Shown piece by piece: positions 12,895 through 25,634 of a stretch of 64,000 nucleotides of DNA; position 1 is the first letter of the stretch, and every line of letters begins with the position of its first letter. Under the pieces are notes generated by a model that saw only the letters and a list, made by a program, of their open reading frames with translations, was not told the DNA's origin and made no database searches. Position numbers and translations under genes: made by a program. Source of the stretch: Isoetes taiwanensis (taxonomy: Eukaryota > Streptophyta > Lycopodiopsida > Isoetales > Isoetaceae); assembly GCA_021234155.1 (NCBI GenBank), contig JAJEKV010000052.1, positions 62,001-126,000 of the forward strand. Direction: 5' to 3'.

Positions 12895-14000
12895 TGCTTG
12901 TTTCTCATATATTCTCAATTGTTCTTTTGGATGCCCTTATGAGGGCCTATACTCTTCTCTTTTATCATTGATTCTTAGTTTCTTGTGAATGCCTTCGAGG
13001 GTTTTATTTGCATTGGTGGCCCTAGCTCCTTTGTCCCAATTTGCTCTGTTGCTCTATTCCTAATCCCTTATTCCATCCACTTCATTATAATCTCGCATTC
13101 CTTTCCTTTTTTGTATTTTGCATTTTGTCCCTTTCCTCTTTGTTTGTTCATTTTATCTCTTGATACGTCTTTATTATCTTGACTCCCTCCTTTGCCCGCC
13201 TCTTGACTCATCATAGTGCTTTTTGCCCTGGTGGTGTCCATTCATTATGTTGTTTACTATGTTTACCCCAGTTGTTTCATCCACCTAGCTTGGCCTTTTT
13301 TATTCTTGTTGGTCTCAGTGACCGGTTTGCCCTCATCAACCAAATTTGCAAGTTGTTCACCGAGTTGTTCTCTGAACTCTGCTTCTTCCGACGATGTCAT
13401 ATAGCACCCATCTTTCTCTCGCCATAATGGGTTCTTTAGTTCAGTCCTCTAGATTGTTCTTGAGTCTCAAAATCCCTATCGTTGTTTCTACGTCGAAAAT
13501 TCGCTTGGATCGGTTATACATTCATAAATTTTAGTCCTTGTTATTTCTTGTTGTTGCTCTATTTGTTCTTTTACTCCAATATTCTCATATGTTCTCAGTG
13601 GTTCTCATGGATGCCCTTATGAGGGCCTATACTCGCTCTTTGTCATAGATTCTTAGTGTCTCATTAGTGCCTTTGCGGGCGTTTAGTTATTTCCATTTTG
13701 TGTCCTCGGCCATTTTGTCTCGTTTGCTTTGTTTCTCTATTCTCGATCCCTTTTTCTATCCATTTCGTTCTGGTCTCCTGTTTGTCTTTTTTCACCCTAT
13801 GTTTCTTCCTTTCCTCTTGTTTCCATTTTATCCCTTGAGATACATCTTCGCTTTGCTAATGTCTTGATTCCCTCCTTTGTCTGCCCCTTGATTTGACGTA
13901 GTTCTTCTTGCCTTGTTGGTCCAGTCGTCATGCCTTTTCTATGTTGATCTCTTACGAACTAAAGGAGTTGTTTGGTGTTCCCTTTTTCCCGCGACATTCT
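12895..14000. repeat. Diverged tandem duplication, unit about 660 bp
   Basis: The phrase gatgcccttatgagggcct occurs at about 12929 and 13611. In each copy it is followed by a 'gattcttagt' block, a 'tttgctctgttgctctatt'-like block and a 'ccctt(a/t)ttccatcc'-like block in the same order. Confidence 0.7.
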
Positions 14001-14921
14001 CCCTTTTGGCCTGCATTTTAAATTTCAAAATACGGTTGCATCTTCGCAAATTCATGCATGTTATAGTGGTTCTTGTGGTCCGTTGTCTGGCATTCTTAAA
14101 TGGCATTTGTTCTTATTTCAGATTGCACTCAGTTTTCTTCATCCCTTCTTTTTCTGGGCTTTGATCCCATCCTCGCTGACTCTGTGACATCGTCTACCGG
14201 TGTTCTCAATTGCATAATTGTTCTGTCACCTTATGGAATCTTTTTTGTTCTTGTGTCTCGGGGTCCCTATCGTCTTGTTCCCGTAGGTTATGTTGTTTCT
14301 ATTTTTGGAAGTTTGTTTGAACTAGTTATGCATGTAACGTATAGGTTTAGGTTTTAGTCCTTGTTTGTTGTAGTGTTTTGTCATTATAGTATTCACTGTG
14401 GTTCACTGCTGGTGCGTTGATTCTTGAATTTTGGTTCCAGGTGCTCTTTGTTAGCTTGTTGACTATGTCCGGTCTTGATGTCTTCTCTTTTTATGCATTC
14501 CACGGTGCATAGTTTTTTGTCTTTCTTATTATGGGGTTTGCATTGTCTTCATGAGAGTTCGCTTGAGTCTGTTCTGCATGAATGATATAAGTTAGGTATG
14601 TTTGTTCCTACTTCCATAGCGTCTTGTCATTAGGTTTTTTCTCTAGTTTGTTGGTACGGTTCTACAATTTGATTTCATGTGCTTTGGTGGTGGCCATTGA
14701 TCTTGTTTGTGTTCGATTTTCATGCCTTCTTTGCCTTATGCGGTCCAGTTGTCTTAGGGTTTCTTGCGCCCCTTCCTCTCTATTTGCAGTGGCATCCCAC
14801 CTCATCTCATGATTATTACACTTTCCTCGCAGTGTGCCTTACAATCTCTCGTGGTCTCAATGTATGATGGGGTTTGAGGGAGGTTCCTCTTTGTGTCGGA
14901 TGTTGATATTTGTGCATAAGG

Positions 14922-14986
14922 ACCTTTCCCTAGAATGCTATGGTTCTCTTCTTATATAGAAGAGAACCATCATTCTGGGGAAAGGG
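14922..14986. other. Long imperfect hairpin
   Basis: The left arm contains ATGGTTCTCTTCT and the right arm AGAAGAGAACCAT, separated by a TATAT loop. The arms extend outward with few mismatches to CTTTCCC and GGGAAAG, about 28 bp each. It may be a small foldback element or a small-RNA precursor. Nothing nearby decides between them. Confidence 0.7.
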
Positions 14987-15349
14987 ACGTCTGTTTTGGC
15001 GTCACACTATTTTGGACATAGGAGTCATCTTTAGCCTGAGCTTTCTTTGGCACATGATTTCTTTAGCTCTGTCTGCTATATATCCCTGTAGCTTCCAAGC
15101 AATTCTCATCGGCATTTCCTCTGAGCTGAATTCTCCTTGTTCCAGTGTTTCCCTCCCTCCCTCCTCTATAGCTGGTCGCATGGTTGGTTCGCTTGGCTTC
15201 TGTTTGGTTTCTGTTCATCCCGCCTCGTGAGGGCGGATTCTACTCTTCTCTTCTGTCTCGTTGAGGGCTGGTGGCCTCTGCAATTTCAGTACAGAAGCAC
15301 TTGTCGCAAACCGGAGGGCACCTCGGGGATGACCCCTGGGGTCGGGCCT

Positions 15350-15352
<3 letters not shown>

Positions 15353-15434
<82 letters not shown>
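15353..15434. repeat. (CT)n microsatellite at the 5' end of LINE A
   Basis: About 41 uninterrupted CT units abut the first LINE base. Together with the tract at 19975 it brackets the element. Confidence 0.97.
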
Positions 15435-15437
<3 letters not shown>

Positions 15438-15556
15438 TCTCTCTCCGGGTTTTATCTGGTTTCCAAAGGCTAAGCGTGAATCTTTGCTCGGTGGGGCCGC
15501 TACTTGGTGGGGCTGCTTTGTGATGCAAGTACTGGGGCTTTGGAGAGGCGTAAAGG

Positions 15557-16580
15557 ATGGCACGGAGGAAACGGACTGCCGATAATGCTGGAAGAAAACA
15601 AAAAGAAGGAAATATTGTAAGAGATGATGGTGGGTCGTCTTCATCAGACTCGATACCGCACTGTGTTACGGAGCGGGGGAAACGGTAGAAAAAATAGGGG
15701 TCAGGGCAAAACAGGAGGGCTTATCATCGCCGGCCTTCCAAAATCGAGGGCTCCTCCGTCACAAAGGCTTCAAAGCGGGGATTCTTTACATCGTGCCGGT
15801 CTTTGGACAAAGCAAAGGGGTCCGGGTTTTGATGTTACGCCACCAGAGGCACTGACCAAGCAGGATCTGCTGCAAGCCATCGGCCAGATGCGACAGGCAA
15901 TGGATCACTCCCTGGTGTCTATGAAAATGTCGATGGAGATCTCGGTACAAGGTATGGTCAACGAGCTCAAATCCTTTCTGTTATCTCATGTGCAGAATGA
16001 AATAGATAGATGCAAGGAGGCCATGAAGGCTGAATTGGAAAGCTTCCAGGAAAGTATGAAAATTGAAATGGAAACATTCAAACAATCAGTGGCTAGACAG
16101 AGTAATGAGACTAACGGATCAGCAGGTATGTTAGAAGCTAATGATGATATCCTGGAGGTAAGAGCTCAGCTTTCTGCATATATTGAAGAGCAAGAAAAGA
16201 AGGAAAAAAGCATTAAATGTAAGAATTATAGGCATGCCCGAAGAAACAGGGGAACAAACCAAGGATCTGGTTGTGGCTCTGTGTGAACAAGAACTTCAGA
16301 TTATGGACGCAGGAGTAACTGAGGCTTTTCGTATCGGAAAACCAAATAGTGGCAACTGGCACATTATAGTTCGTTTCAGGTCCAGGGAAGATAAGTTCAA
16401 TGTGTTGAAAAAGAAAATGATGTTGAAAAGGAAACGAAATGTCTGGATAAACGATGACCTCACTAAAAACCAGCTGCAAGAATACAAAGCACAACTTCGG
16501 ATCTTCAAGGAGGCAAGACGTAATGGCAAAAAGCATTTTTGGCCTTGAGGGGAAAAGTCATGGTAGAAGAAGATGCATAG
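15557..16580 (+). pseudogene. LINE A ORF1 (coiled coil plus RRM-like nucleic-acid chaperone)
   Basis: In L1-type LINEs ORF1 protein binds the element RNA. The start ATG at 15557 opens a basic N-terminus (MARRKRTADNAGRKQ). A frame change near 15670 leads to a long heptad-like region at about 15840-16110 (LLQAIGQMRQAMDHSL and onward), a likely coiled coil. A second shift in the A-run at 16204-16209 separates EEQEKKEK from ALNVRIIG. The RRM-like part carries IVRFRSREDKFNVLKKK and then VWINDDLTKNQLQEYK. A third shift just before 16548 causes a premature stop; the expected stop is TAG at 16578, as in LINE B. The order and motifs are family evidence; RNA binding is inferred. Confidence 0.85.
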
Positions 16581-16601
16581 GAATTAGGGACCATCAGGGT
16601 T

Positions 16602-18890
16602 ATGTGCTGGAACATAAACAGTTTGAACTCAACTAAAGTAGCAACTATGAGTGATATTGTCGAACAAGTAGATGTCTTCTTTCTGTTAGAAACTTGTGAA
16701 AATGAGGAAAAAGGGTTATTAGATATTCGTGTTTTATATGTCTTCACTCAAGATGGCATCATAAACTTTGGAGGCTTAAAGGATTCGGGCGGGATTGCTT
16801 GTTACATAAAACATGAGCTGCGAGGGATGATACGATTAGTACATGGCATAAAATCTTACAAAGATATATGGATTGAGATATTGGGACCTTTAAATAAAAC
16901 TTACATAGCAGGGTGTTACTACCCGCCACGTGAATCGCCAGTTTATAACTGGGGGCAGATAGATAGGGATGATCCCTTTTTTGACTTAGAACAGGATGTT
17001 CTAAAGTTTATGCAGCAGGGAGAAGTGATCTTAATGGGCGACTTCAATGGCAGGATAGCACAGAAGCAGGCAGCAATGACTAGCATTGAAGGAGATCCTT
17101 TGTGGATGGAGATGAATGACGGAAGTGAGATGAAGGAACTAGGGTGGCATAGAGAGTCAGCAGATAGAGTTAGATGGCCCACACCACAAGGAAATCATGT
17201 ACTAAATATGTGCACAGGACTCGATATGATCATTTATAATGGCCTTCAAAAATACAAGAACTCTGGCAAGCCCACTTGCAGAGGCACTAGCGTGGTAGAC
17301 TTAGTAATAGCTAGCCCGGGGCTAATGAGAACTATTTCAGATGTTGACGTTGGTGAAGAGAGGACGGAATCAGATCATGTGCCTATCTTTGTCACCATGC
17401 TTATTAAACGCCAAGAGATTGCAAGAAAGGTAGTGGACAACCATAATAAAAAGATATACATGCGGTATAACAGAGTGGATGAGTACAACTCTTTATGTGA
17501 ATCCTGTGCCATGTGCAAGGATTGGCCCGAAAAGGTGGAAGAGCTTACTGTGAGCCTTAGTGAATTGGTAATAGAGGCAGCAAAGAAGTGTTTTGTCTCC
17601 CAACGTAGGCTAAAAGGGCTCCCGTGCAACAGCTGGTTTGATGTAGAATGCAAAGCAAAACGACAGAAATTTAAGCATGCAAGGGGGGAGGAGAAAATCA
17701 TGGCTAAGAGGGAATATATGCGACTAGTGAAAGCGAAAAAGAAAAAGTTTCTATACCAAAAACATATGCGACTGATTGGAGACCTGCTGGTAGAGCCTAA
17801 AAATTTTTGGTCAAGGCTTAAGCCAAAAATGGAACAGGGTGAGTTGCTTGAGGTGGAGCCATTAATTAGCCAAGTTAATAAAATATACAATGTGCCAGGC
17901 GTAAAAGACACTGTCCTAGCAGATCTCAATGTAGAATGGGAATTCACAATGGAAGATATACAGGGGGGGCTAGAAACATTGGCAAATGGGAAAGCTGCAG
18001 ATAACTTGGGGCTGGTTGCGGAAATGTTTAAGTGGGCAGGAGAGGAGATACACAAAACATTGCTGAAATTAATGAATATGGTATTGAGAGAAGGCTTCCC
18101 ACGGGAATGGCAAATGAACAGGGTTGTTCCCTTACATAAAGCGGGGGATAAGTCAGATCCCAGCAATTATAGGATGATCATGATCAGCAGCCTATATGCT
18201 AAGCTTTTTGCTACTATGGTTAATAGTAAACTAAGCGGGTGGGCAGAGGACATGGGTGTACGGGCTGTGGGACAAGCGGGTTTTAGACCCAAACGGTCCA
18301 CTATAGATCACTTGGTTACCTTGAGAGCGATGATGGATACAGTTACAGGAACAAGGAAACCACTTTATATGCTATTTGTAGATTTTACAAAAGCTTTCGA
18401 CATGGTGGACAGAGACAATTTATGGGAACGTATGGAAAAATTGGGAGTGCCAAACGAGCTAAAGCAAGCAGTCAAAATACTATACGAGAAGGTACTTGTG
18501 CAGTTATCATTTCCTTATTTTAGAGAAGGCCAGGAACCAGTAGTCAGCAACATAGGTGTAAAGCAAGGGTGTCCCATGTCTCCCACTCTTTTTGGGCTGT
18601 TCATAGACCAACTAGAAGACTGGATAATGCAGAATGGAGGAGATGGTATGGCTCTAGAGAGGTTTGTGGTGTTCTTACTTCTATATGCGGATGACGTAGT
18701 ACTTTTGTCAAGGTCAATTACTGGGATACAGAAACATTTAGATGGATTAGCTGAATTTTGTGACCGCAAAAGTATGAAAGTGAACATGGGAAAGACTAAA
18801 ATAATTGTATTTGGGGCAAACAAAGTGGATCACATACATCTTGTTTACAAAGGGGAACCCACGAACCGGTGGATTCATATAAATATCTAG
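16602..18890 (+). CDS. LINE A ORF2, endonuclease-reverse transcriptase part
   Basis: This makes the nick and the cDNA during target-primed reverse transcription. The 762-codon frame starts at MCWNINSLNSTK, the conserved N-terminal Asn motif of APE-type endonucleases. It continues with LLETCENE (catalytic Glu), CYYPPRE, LMGDFNGRI (Asp/Asn) and ESDHVPIFV (the SDH block). The RT palm follows: FVDFTKAFDMVD (motif A Asp), GVKQGCPMSPTLFGLF (motif B) and LLYADDVVLLS (motif C). All read intact. The frame ends by a frameshift shortly after VYKGE; the homologous sequence VDSYKYLGIQ continues in another frame. The start overlaps the region of the ORF1 stop, as in LINE B. Type is L1/Tx1-like; the exact clade is not provable by eye. 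Confidence 0.92.
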   Translation: MCWNINSLNSTKVATMSDIVEQVDVFFLLETCENEEKGLLDIRVLYVFTQDGIINFGGLKDSGGIACYIKHELRGMIRLVHGIKSYKDIWIEILGPLNKTYIAGCYYPPRESPVYNWGQIDRDDPFFDLEQDVLKFMQQGEVILMGDFNGRIAQKQAAMTSIEGDPLWMEMNDGSEMKELGWHRESADRVRWPTPQGNHVLNMCTGLDMIIYNGLQKYKNSGKPTCRGTSVVDLVIASPGLMRTISDVDVGEERTESDHVPIFVTMLIKRQEIARKVVDNHNKKIYMRYNRVDEYNSLCESCAMCKDWPEKVEELTVSLSELVIEAAKKCFVSQRRLKGLPCNSWFDVECKAKRQKFKHARGEEKIMAKREYMRLVKAKKKKFLYQKHMRLIGDLLVEPKNFWSRLKPKMEQGELLEVEPLISQVNKIYNVPGVKDTVLADLNVEWEFTMEDIQGGLETLANGKAADNLGLVAEMFKWAGEEIHKTLLKLMNMVLREGFPREWQMNRVVPLHKAGDKSDPSNYRMIMISSLYAKLFATMVNSKLSGWAEDMGVRAVGQAGFRPKRSTIDHLVTLRAMMDTVTGTRKPLYMLFVDFTKAFDMVDRDNLWERMEKLGVPNELKQAVKILYEKVLVQLSFPYFREGQEPVVSNIGVKQGCPMSPTLFGLFIDQLEDWIMQNGGDGMALERFVVFLLLYADDVVLLSRSITGIQKHLDGLAEFCDRKSMKVNMGKTKIIVFGANKVDHIHLVYKGEPTNRWIHINI

Positions 18891-19900
18891 GGATACAAAG
18901 GTTGATAAGAGTCCCAGTTGGAACTATGCGGTAGAGCAGAGGATAAATGGTGGGCTGAAAGCATTATATAGCATGCAACAAGCAGCAAAGAGAACAAATG
19001 AGATATGGAACTTCCAATTGAAAAAAACAGTTTATATGGGGTCCTAGTGCGCAATGATTGTTGTATGGTCGTGAGGTATGGGCTCCGGGGTTGGTGAGGA
19101 GACTTGGAGGAAAATAGAAAAGGTACGTAAGAAGTTTCTCGCACAGAGCTTGGTGTTAAGTCACGGATAAAGTATGACATGCTATTATTGAGTGTGGGAT
19201 GACATCATTGCAATCGAAGCTTTGTGCGAACGGCAAGTATGTATGCAAAGTACAAGAAATGCCAAGATCTAGTCTACCACGATTGGCCTTAGAGGCAACA
19301 AAATGTAAGGGATGGTATGCCGATATACAAAAATGGATGAGAAAGTGGGATCTAGACATATCTGGATTGGTCGAACATCATGCGGATATTAGGGAATGGG
19401 TAATGGAACATGTTATGGAGAAATCATGGAGAGTGCCGGAAGTCAAGAAGGAATATTATGGCAAAGATATCAGCCCGGGGCTTCGGGTTCCAAGATATTT
19501 GAGAGAAGGTGTGTCATTAAAATTAAGGCATACAATTGGCAGAATGAGACTTAGCTCACATCATCTTGGCGTTGAAGTTGGACGTTGGAGTAATATTCCC
19601 CATGAGTGAGACTCAAGCAAGCTATGTAAGATGGGAGTGGTCGAGGATGAAATGCATGTACTTCTACAGTGCCCACAATACAAAAGCATCAGAGATACAT
19701 ATAATATTGTTTGTGGTGACTTGATAGCTTTCTTTGATATGCCAGGTAGCACAATCGGTGACTACATTGTTAAAATTTTGGAGCATAGGGACATAATGTT
19801 GAGGAAACTTAACATTCAAGAGATACAAGAGGATGAGTTAGAGGGGTCTAGTGCATTTCTTTCAGAGGATGCACTAGAGGATATATTTTACAATTTGTAA
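18891..19900 (+). pseudogene. LINE A ORF2 C-terminal region, frameshifted
   Basis: Pieces in several frames match LINE B, D and E. VEQRINGGLKALYSMQ appears at about 18930. An open stretch at 19199-19609 contains GWYADIQKWMRKWDLD and RMRLSSHHLGVEVGRW. After another stop, 19631-19900 carries the remainder of a CCHC motif of the form C-x2-C-x9-H-x4-C (CKMGVVEDEMHVLLQC) and an acidic C-terminal tail that ends with the stop just before 19901. A cysteine motif C-terminal to the RT is usual in L1-type LINEs and probably contacts nucleic acid. Confidence 0.85.
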
Positions 19901-20108
<208 letters not shown>

Positions 20109-20333
20109 CGTAGCTATGGGCTTCCGAATGAACCAATTTCTCTCGATTTCCATTCATCTTTTTGTTCTTTCTTACCAAAAAATATTTGTTGATGCTGACC
20201 CCTGGGGTCGGGCCTAGTCTATCTCACTCTCTCTCTTTCTCTCAGCGTAGCTATGGGCTTCCGAGTGAACCAATTTCTCTCGATTTCCATTCATCTTTTT
20301 GTTCTTTCTTACCAAAAAATGTTTGTTGATGCT

Positions 20334-22130
20334 TGGCCTGCCAGGCTTCTAACTCATTGTCTTACCTTGACTTTCCATGAGGTCGGTTGTGTGCAGTGAC
20401 TGAACGATCCTCTTTCTTGGCAATTCCCGAGCAGTCTCTACATGTTTGGGGTCGAGTTGGGGTCCTGGATTCGATGGGGGCGAAAAAATGATCTTTGGTG
20501 CGGTGGAGTCATCGAGGAATTTTTGCAGTCACGTATGCTTTGAGATGAAGCAGTTGATGCTTAACTTGGGGTGTTTGGGCTACCTAGGATGCTCTTGATC
20601 GTTATATTGTTACTCACTCATTTGGGGTTATTTGTAAACTCCTATGATTCATTGTACTCATTTCATTCAGCTCTTAAACCCGGACAAAAAATGGAAGAAT
20701 GAGCACTGGCCGTTGCAGTTTTACCTTCGATCGTCTATCGCAAGATTCGAACCCTGGATCTCTATGCTACCACAAAACGTAAAACTAAAATGACAACTTC
20801 CTTCTATAACAAGACGCGAATCCAGGGTCTCTGCTCCACAAGCAAATGTTCCAACCACAGGGCTAAATCTTATCTGGAATGTAAAGTTTCTTGCTTTATC
20901 TTACCTACCTTACATTTCAAGAATAACAAATACAGGTGTTGTGCTGGTGCCAACATTGCTCCAAGAGCAGGATGTACTCTGCTTAGGCTCCTGGCTGAAA
21001 AGGGATAAGCAGAAAGGATGTGTCCCCAACATAGATGGATCAAAAAATGACACCAGGAGCAAATAGAATAGTCCTGGTTAAGCCCGGCCCCAAATCTGCA
21101 AAAGTCTCAAGCAAACCAACAAATAGAAGAAATGATGACTAGAAAACTCACCGAAAGAACTTCACGGTTACAGCAAAAAATACTTGATCTAGGAAAAGAC
21201 GAAACAACAGACAGATTAAGACTTTGAATCGATGTCCATGCACCTCTAGAACAAACTTCTTCTGTAAGTTCTGTTAAATGAATGCAGCTGTGGTCATAAT
21301 GCTCTCAGCTTTCTAAAGTGCCTTACCCTTGGTTCACGAACAAAACTAGACCAATGACTAACTGCAAAAAGGAGAAACAATCCTATTCACGACTCTATAA
21401 GCAGGCCGGACCAGGATTGATGCACAGAACAGATTATCTTGCAGATATCGGGCCAGGGATCAGACTGCCAGGAATCAAAAGCAAGAGATGAAGCGCAGCC
21501 CCTAGAATCGACCAGGAAGAAACGGGAAACTAGAAATACTACGGGATTGGCCACAGAAGAATCATACCCAAATTGGCTAGAGAAGCACCACAGAAAATGA
21601 AGCAAAAGAAACGGCCCACTACAGAACCAACAAATCGGAAAAAACAACGGGCCACTGCTAAAGTAAAACTCTGATTACTTAGGCGAGGTAGCTTGGACGT
21701 GACTTTGAAAAAGGCAGAAGCAACCGGAGGTCCAATAGAAGCGGGCGAATAAAGAATAGAATAGAATAGAATAGTTTTTTTAACGTCCACGAAGACCTAT
21801 CGAAAAACACAGGAAAGAGCAAGACCAGGACTAGAGCCAGGAGAAGGGGCGAAATGAAGGAAGCGAAAATAAAAAGGGGAAAGAAAACGGCAAGAGAGAT
21901 CGATTCTAAAAGCACCAGAAAAACCAGACGCTCGCGTAAAGAACCAACAAAAAACGAAAACTCACCGATCCAGATGATTTGATTCATCGCCATCCTCAAA
22001 CTGGTCGGAAGCCTAAGCTTGTGAGAACCAAACGAGCACCGAGTACAACCACACCGATGGAAAAGAAGCAAACTATCGAGTGTAAAGCGACCAATTGGCA
22101 ATAATTAAATTTGTACCTGGTGCCCTAGCA
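20334..22130. other. Non-coding stretch, possible gene-fragment traces
   Basis: No convincing gene. tRNA-like modules lie at 20735-20870. On the minus strand near 22000 there is ATGGCGATGAATCAAATC followed by ATCTGGATCG|GTGAGT, which looks like a short first exon and splice donor ahead of a T-rich intron. No further exon could be recognised, so this is only a hint of a truncated gene. Confidence 0.35.
20735..20872 (-). repeat. Two tRNA-like (Pol III promoter) modules, possible SINE remnants
   Basis: On the minus strand a B-box-like GGTTCGAATCT lies at 20753-20743. A second module has an A-box-like TAGCCCTGTGGTTGG at 20865-20851 and a B-box-like GGATTCGCGTC at 20823-20813. The spacing of 42 nt is that of a tRNA gene. 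The arms do not fold as a functional tRNA. Confidence 0.4.
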
Positions 22131-23871
22131 ATATCATCTACTAGTAATGGTGCCCAGCGTTGCTGGGCATAAGTTGGGAACCTGTGTGGACGGAAACATA
22201 TTTAGCCCAGACTTTTTTTTCATAAACCAATATAATAGAAACCAAGCTCAGTGTTGTTGAGCTATAAAAGGTTTTTGTGCACTTAATACCCTTTTCCTTC
22301 CCTTTGCTTTTTGCTCTATCCCGTGTTTTCCCTTTTCCACGTTATCCTACACACTTTCCTTTTTCTTTTTCCCTTGTTTTTTCTTATTTTTCCAACACGT
22401 TATCTTTTTTCCTTCTCCCTTTTTTCTTTTTTTAGCCCCCTTCTCCCTCCCTTTCCCTTTCCCTTTCCCTTTCCCTTTCCCTTTTTCTAATAGGGTTTTT
22501 CTCTTCTCTTTTCATCTTTTTCCCGCCCTTCCCATTTTTCCCTTTCCTTTTTTTCTTTCTTTTTCTTTTCTCTTTCCTTTTTTCCATGCCATTTTTTTCT
22601 TCTCTTTTCTACACCTTTAATGCTCTTCCTCTTTATCCTGTGCTCTTTTTCCCTTCTCTTTTTCCATTTCCCTCTCCCCTTTATCTCGTTCCTTTTTCCC
22701 CCTCCCTTCCCCCCTTTCCACTTCCATTTTCCTTTTTCCTTTCTCTTCCTTTTCATCCCTTTCCCACCCTCTCGCTTTTCTCCGTACCCTTTTTCCCTTT
22801 CCCTTTCCCTTTCCCTTTCCTTCTTTCTTTTCATTTTCACTTTCTCTTTCCCTTTTCTTATGCCTCTTTACATTCGCATTTCTCCACCTTTTTTATATGC
22901 CCCTTTTCCTTTTTTTCCCCATCCTCCGCCGCCTTTCCCTCCTCCACTTTCCCCTTTTCTCTTCTTTTTTTTCCCCTTTCCCATGCTCTTTTTCCCTTCC
23001 TTTTTTCTTTTTCCTCACCTTTTCCCTCTTCCCTTTTTCTCATGTGCTTTTTCCCTTCCTTTCTTCCTCTTTTTCCGTTCCTTGCTCTCCACCCTTTTCT
23101 TGTCCCCCTTTCCCCACTCCCTTTTCTTCCTTTTCTCATTCTTTTCCTCTTTTTCACCTTCTCTTTTTCCTTTTATCTTTTTCCTTTTCTCCCCTTCTCT
23201 TCCTTTCCTTTGCTTCCCTTTCACCTTCCACTTTCCCTTTCCCTTTTCCCGATGGCCCTTTTTCCATTCTCTTTTCCTCCTCTCCCAACCCTTTCTCTTT
23301 TCCCTTTTTACCCTTCCATTTCCCCCTCCCCTGCCCTTTTCCTTTTCTCTTTCCCTTTCCCTTTTTATGTGCCTTTTTTCCCTTCCCTTTTCTCCACTTT
23401 TTTCCTTTCCCTTTTTCCCTTCCCTTTTCCTTCGGCCCTTTTGCCTTCCCTTTTCCCTTTTCTCTTTTCCTTCGGCCCTTTTGCCTTTTCTTTTTTTCAT
23501 TCTCTTCTTCCCTTTCCCTTTTCCCTTCCCCACTTTTCTTTTTCATTTCTCACTTTCCCCCTTCCTTTTTCTATTTTCGTCTTTTCTCTTTTTCTATTTT
23601 CTATTTTTTTATTTTTTTATGTCCCCTTTTTCCTTTCTCCCTTTCTTTTTGCCCTTTTTCCCTTTTCCCCTCCCTTTTCCTTTTTTCTCCATTTTCCCTC
23701 TCTTTTCCCTTTTTCCTTTCCCCTTTCACCCCTTCACTAACAGATTGAGTGAATCTTAATGAAGCAACAGTCAAGATGTCATCTTCACCATTGGTCGATC
23801 AAATCCTCAACCGTTCGATCTAGGTCTCTATGGAAGACACACGCTATATTTTTATAATATAAGATTCTACA
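22131..23871 (+). mobile_element. Element 1: Helitron-like non-autonomous element
   Basis: The 5' part reads TCTACTAGTAATGGTG followed by the perfect hairpin GCCCAGC-GTT-GCTGGGC (22152-22168). The 3' part ends ACACACGCTATATTTTTATAATATAAGAT. The same 5' hairpin context and a similar A/T-rich 3' end bound elements 2 and 3, which are clear insertions into LINEs. There is no coding capacity; the interior is a polypyrimidine tract. A 5' TC after an A recalls Helitrons, but no CTRR end is visible, so the class is uncertain and the ends are approximate. Confidence 0.5.
22270..23735. repeat. Polypyrimidine tract, about 1.4 kb, T/C-rich on plus strand
   Basis: The plus strand is almost wholly C and T, built from variants of ctttccc, ttttccc and cttttt, including a regular (CCCTTT)n patch at about 22447-22485. 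All long ORFs across it (Phe/Pro/Ser or Lys/Arg/Glu-rich) are composition artefacts. Similar tracts lie at 59440-60438 and from 63580. Confidence 0.95.
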
Positions 23872-25390
<1,519 letters not shown>

Positions 25391-25634
25391 GAAATGAAAT
25401 GAAATGAAATGAAATGTATATAAATATCACGCCTGCAGGCCACCAGGCCTATGAGACGTTCACCGAGTACATTCAACATTGTAGAAAATATCTTCTAATG
25501 CATCCTCAGATAGAAATGCATTACCTCCCTCCCACTCATCATCAGTTCTCTCCTTACAATTAGATAATTTCAATAAATGGTCTCAATGCCCAAGCACTTC
25601 TATAATGAATTGTCCTATCTTAGTGCTTGGTAGA

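Larger units (their letters stand above)
10583..15330. other. T-rich non-coding DNA with diverged tandem duplications
   Basis: No ORF here resembles a protein; the open stretches are Phe/Leu/Ser-rich products of a T-rich plus strand. The composition is similar to long plant introns. Internal duplications are listed separately. No promoter or exon can be supported. Confidence 0.6.

Noticed and set aside
17375-18166. 263-residue minus-strand ORF antisense to LINE A ORF2 (and 13.4-53.9 kb analogues such as 53469-53951)
   Set aside because: Shadow of the ORF2 coding frame on the opposite strand; no independent motif.
22586-23759. 380-residue Phe/Pro/Ser-rich ORFs and Lys/Arg/Glu-rich ORFs on the other strand
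   Set aside because: Produced by the polypyrimidine composition, overlapping in three frames; no start context, domain or codon pattern. The same applies to 59400-60527.
22131-23871. Canonical Helitron
   Set aside because: The 5' TC after A is suggestive in two of three copies, but no CTRR 3' end, no 3' hairpin and no Rep/helicase were found, so it is called only Helitron-like.
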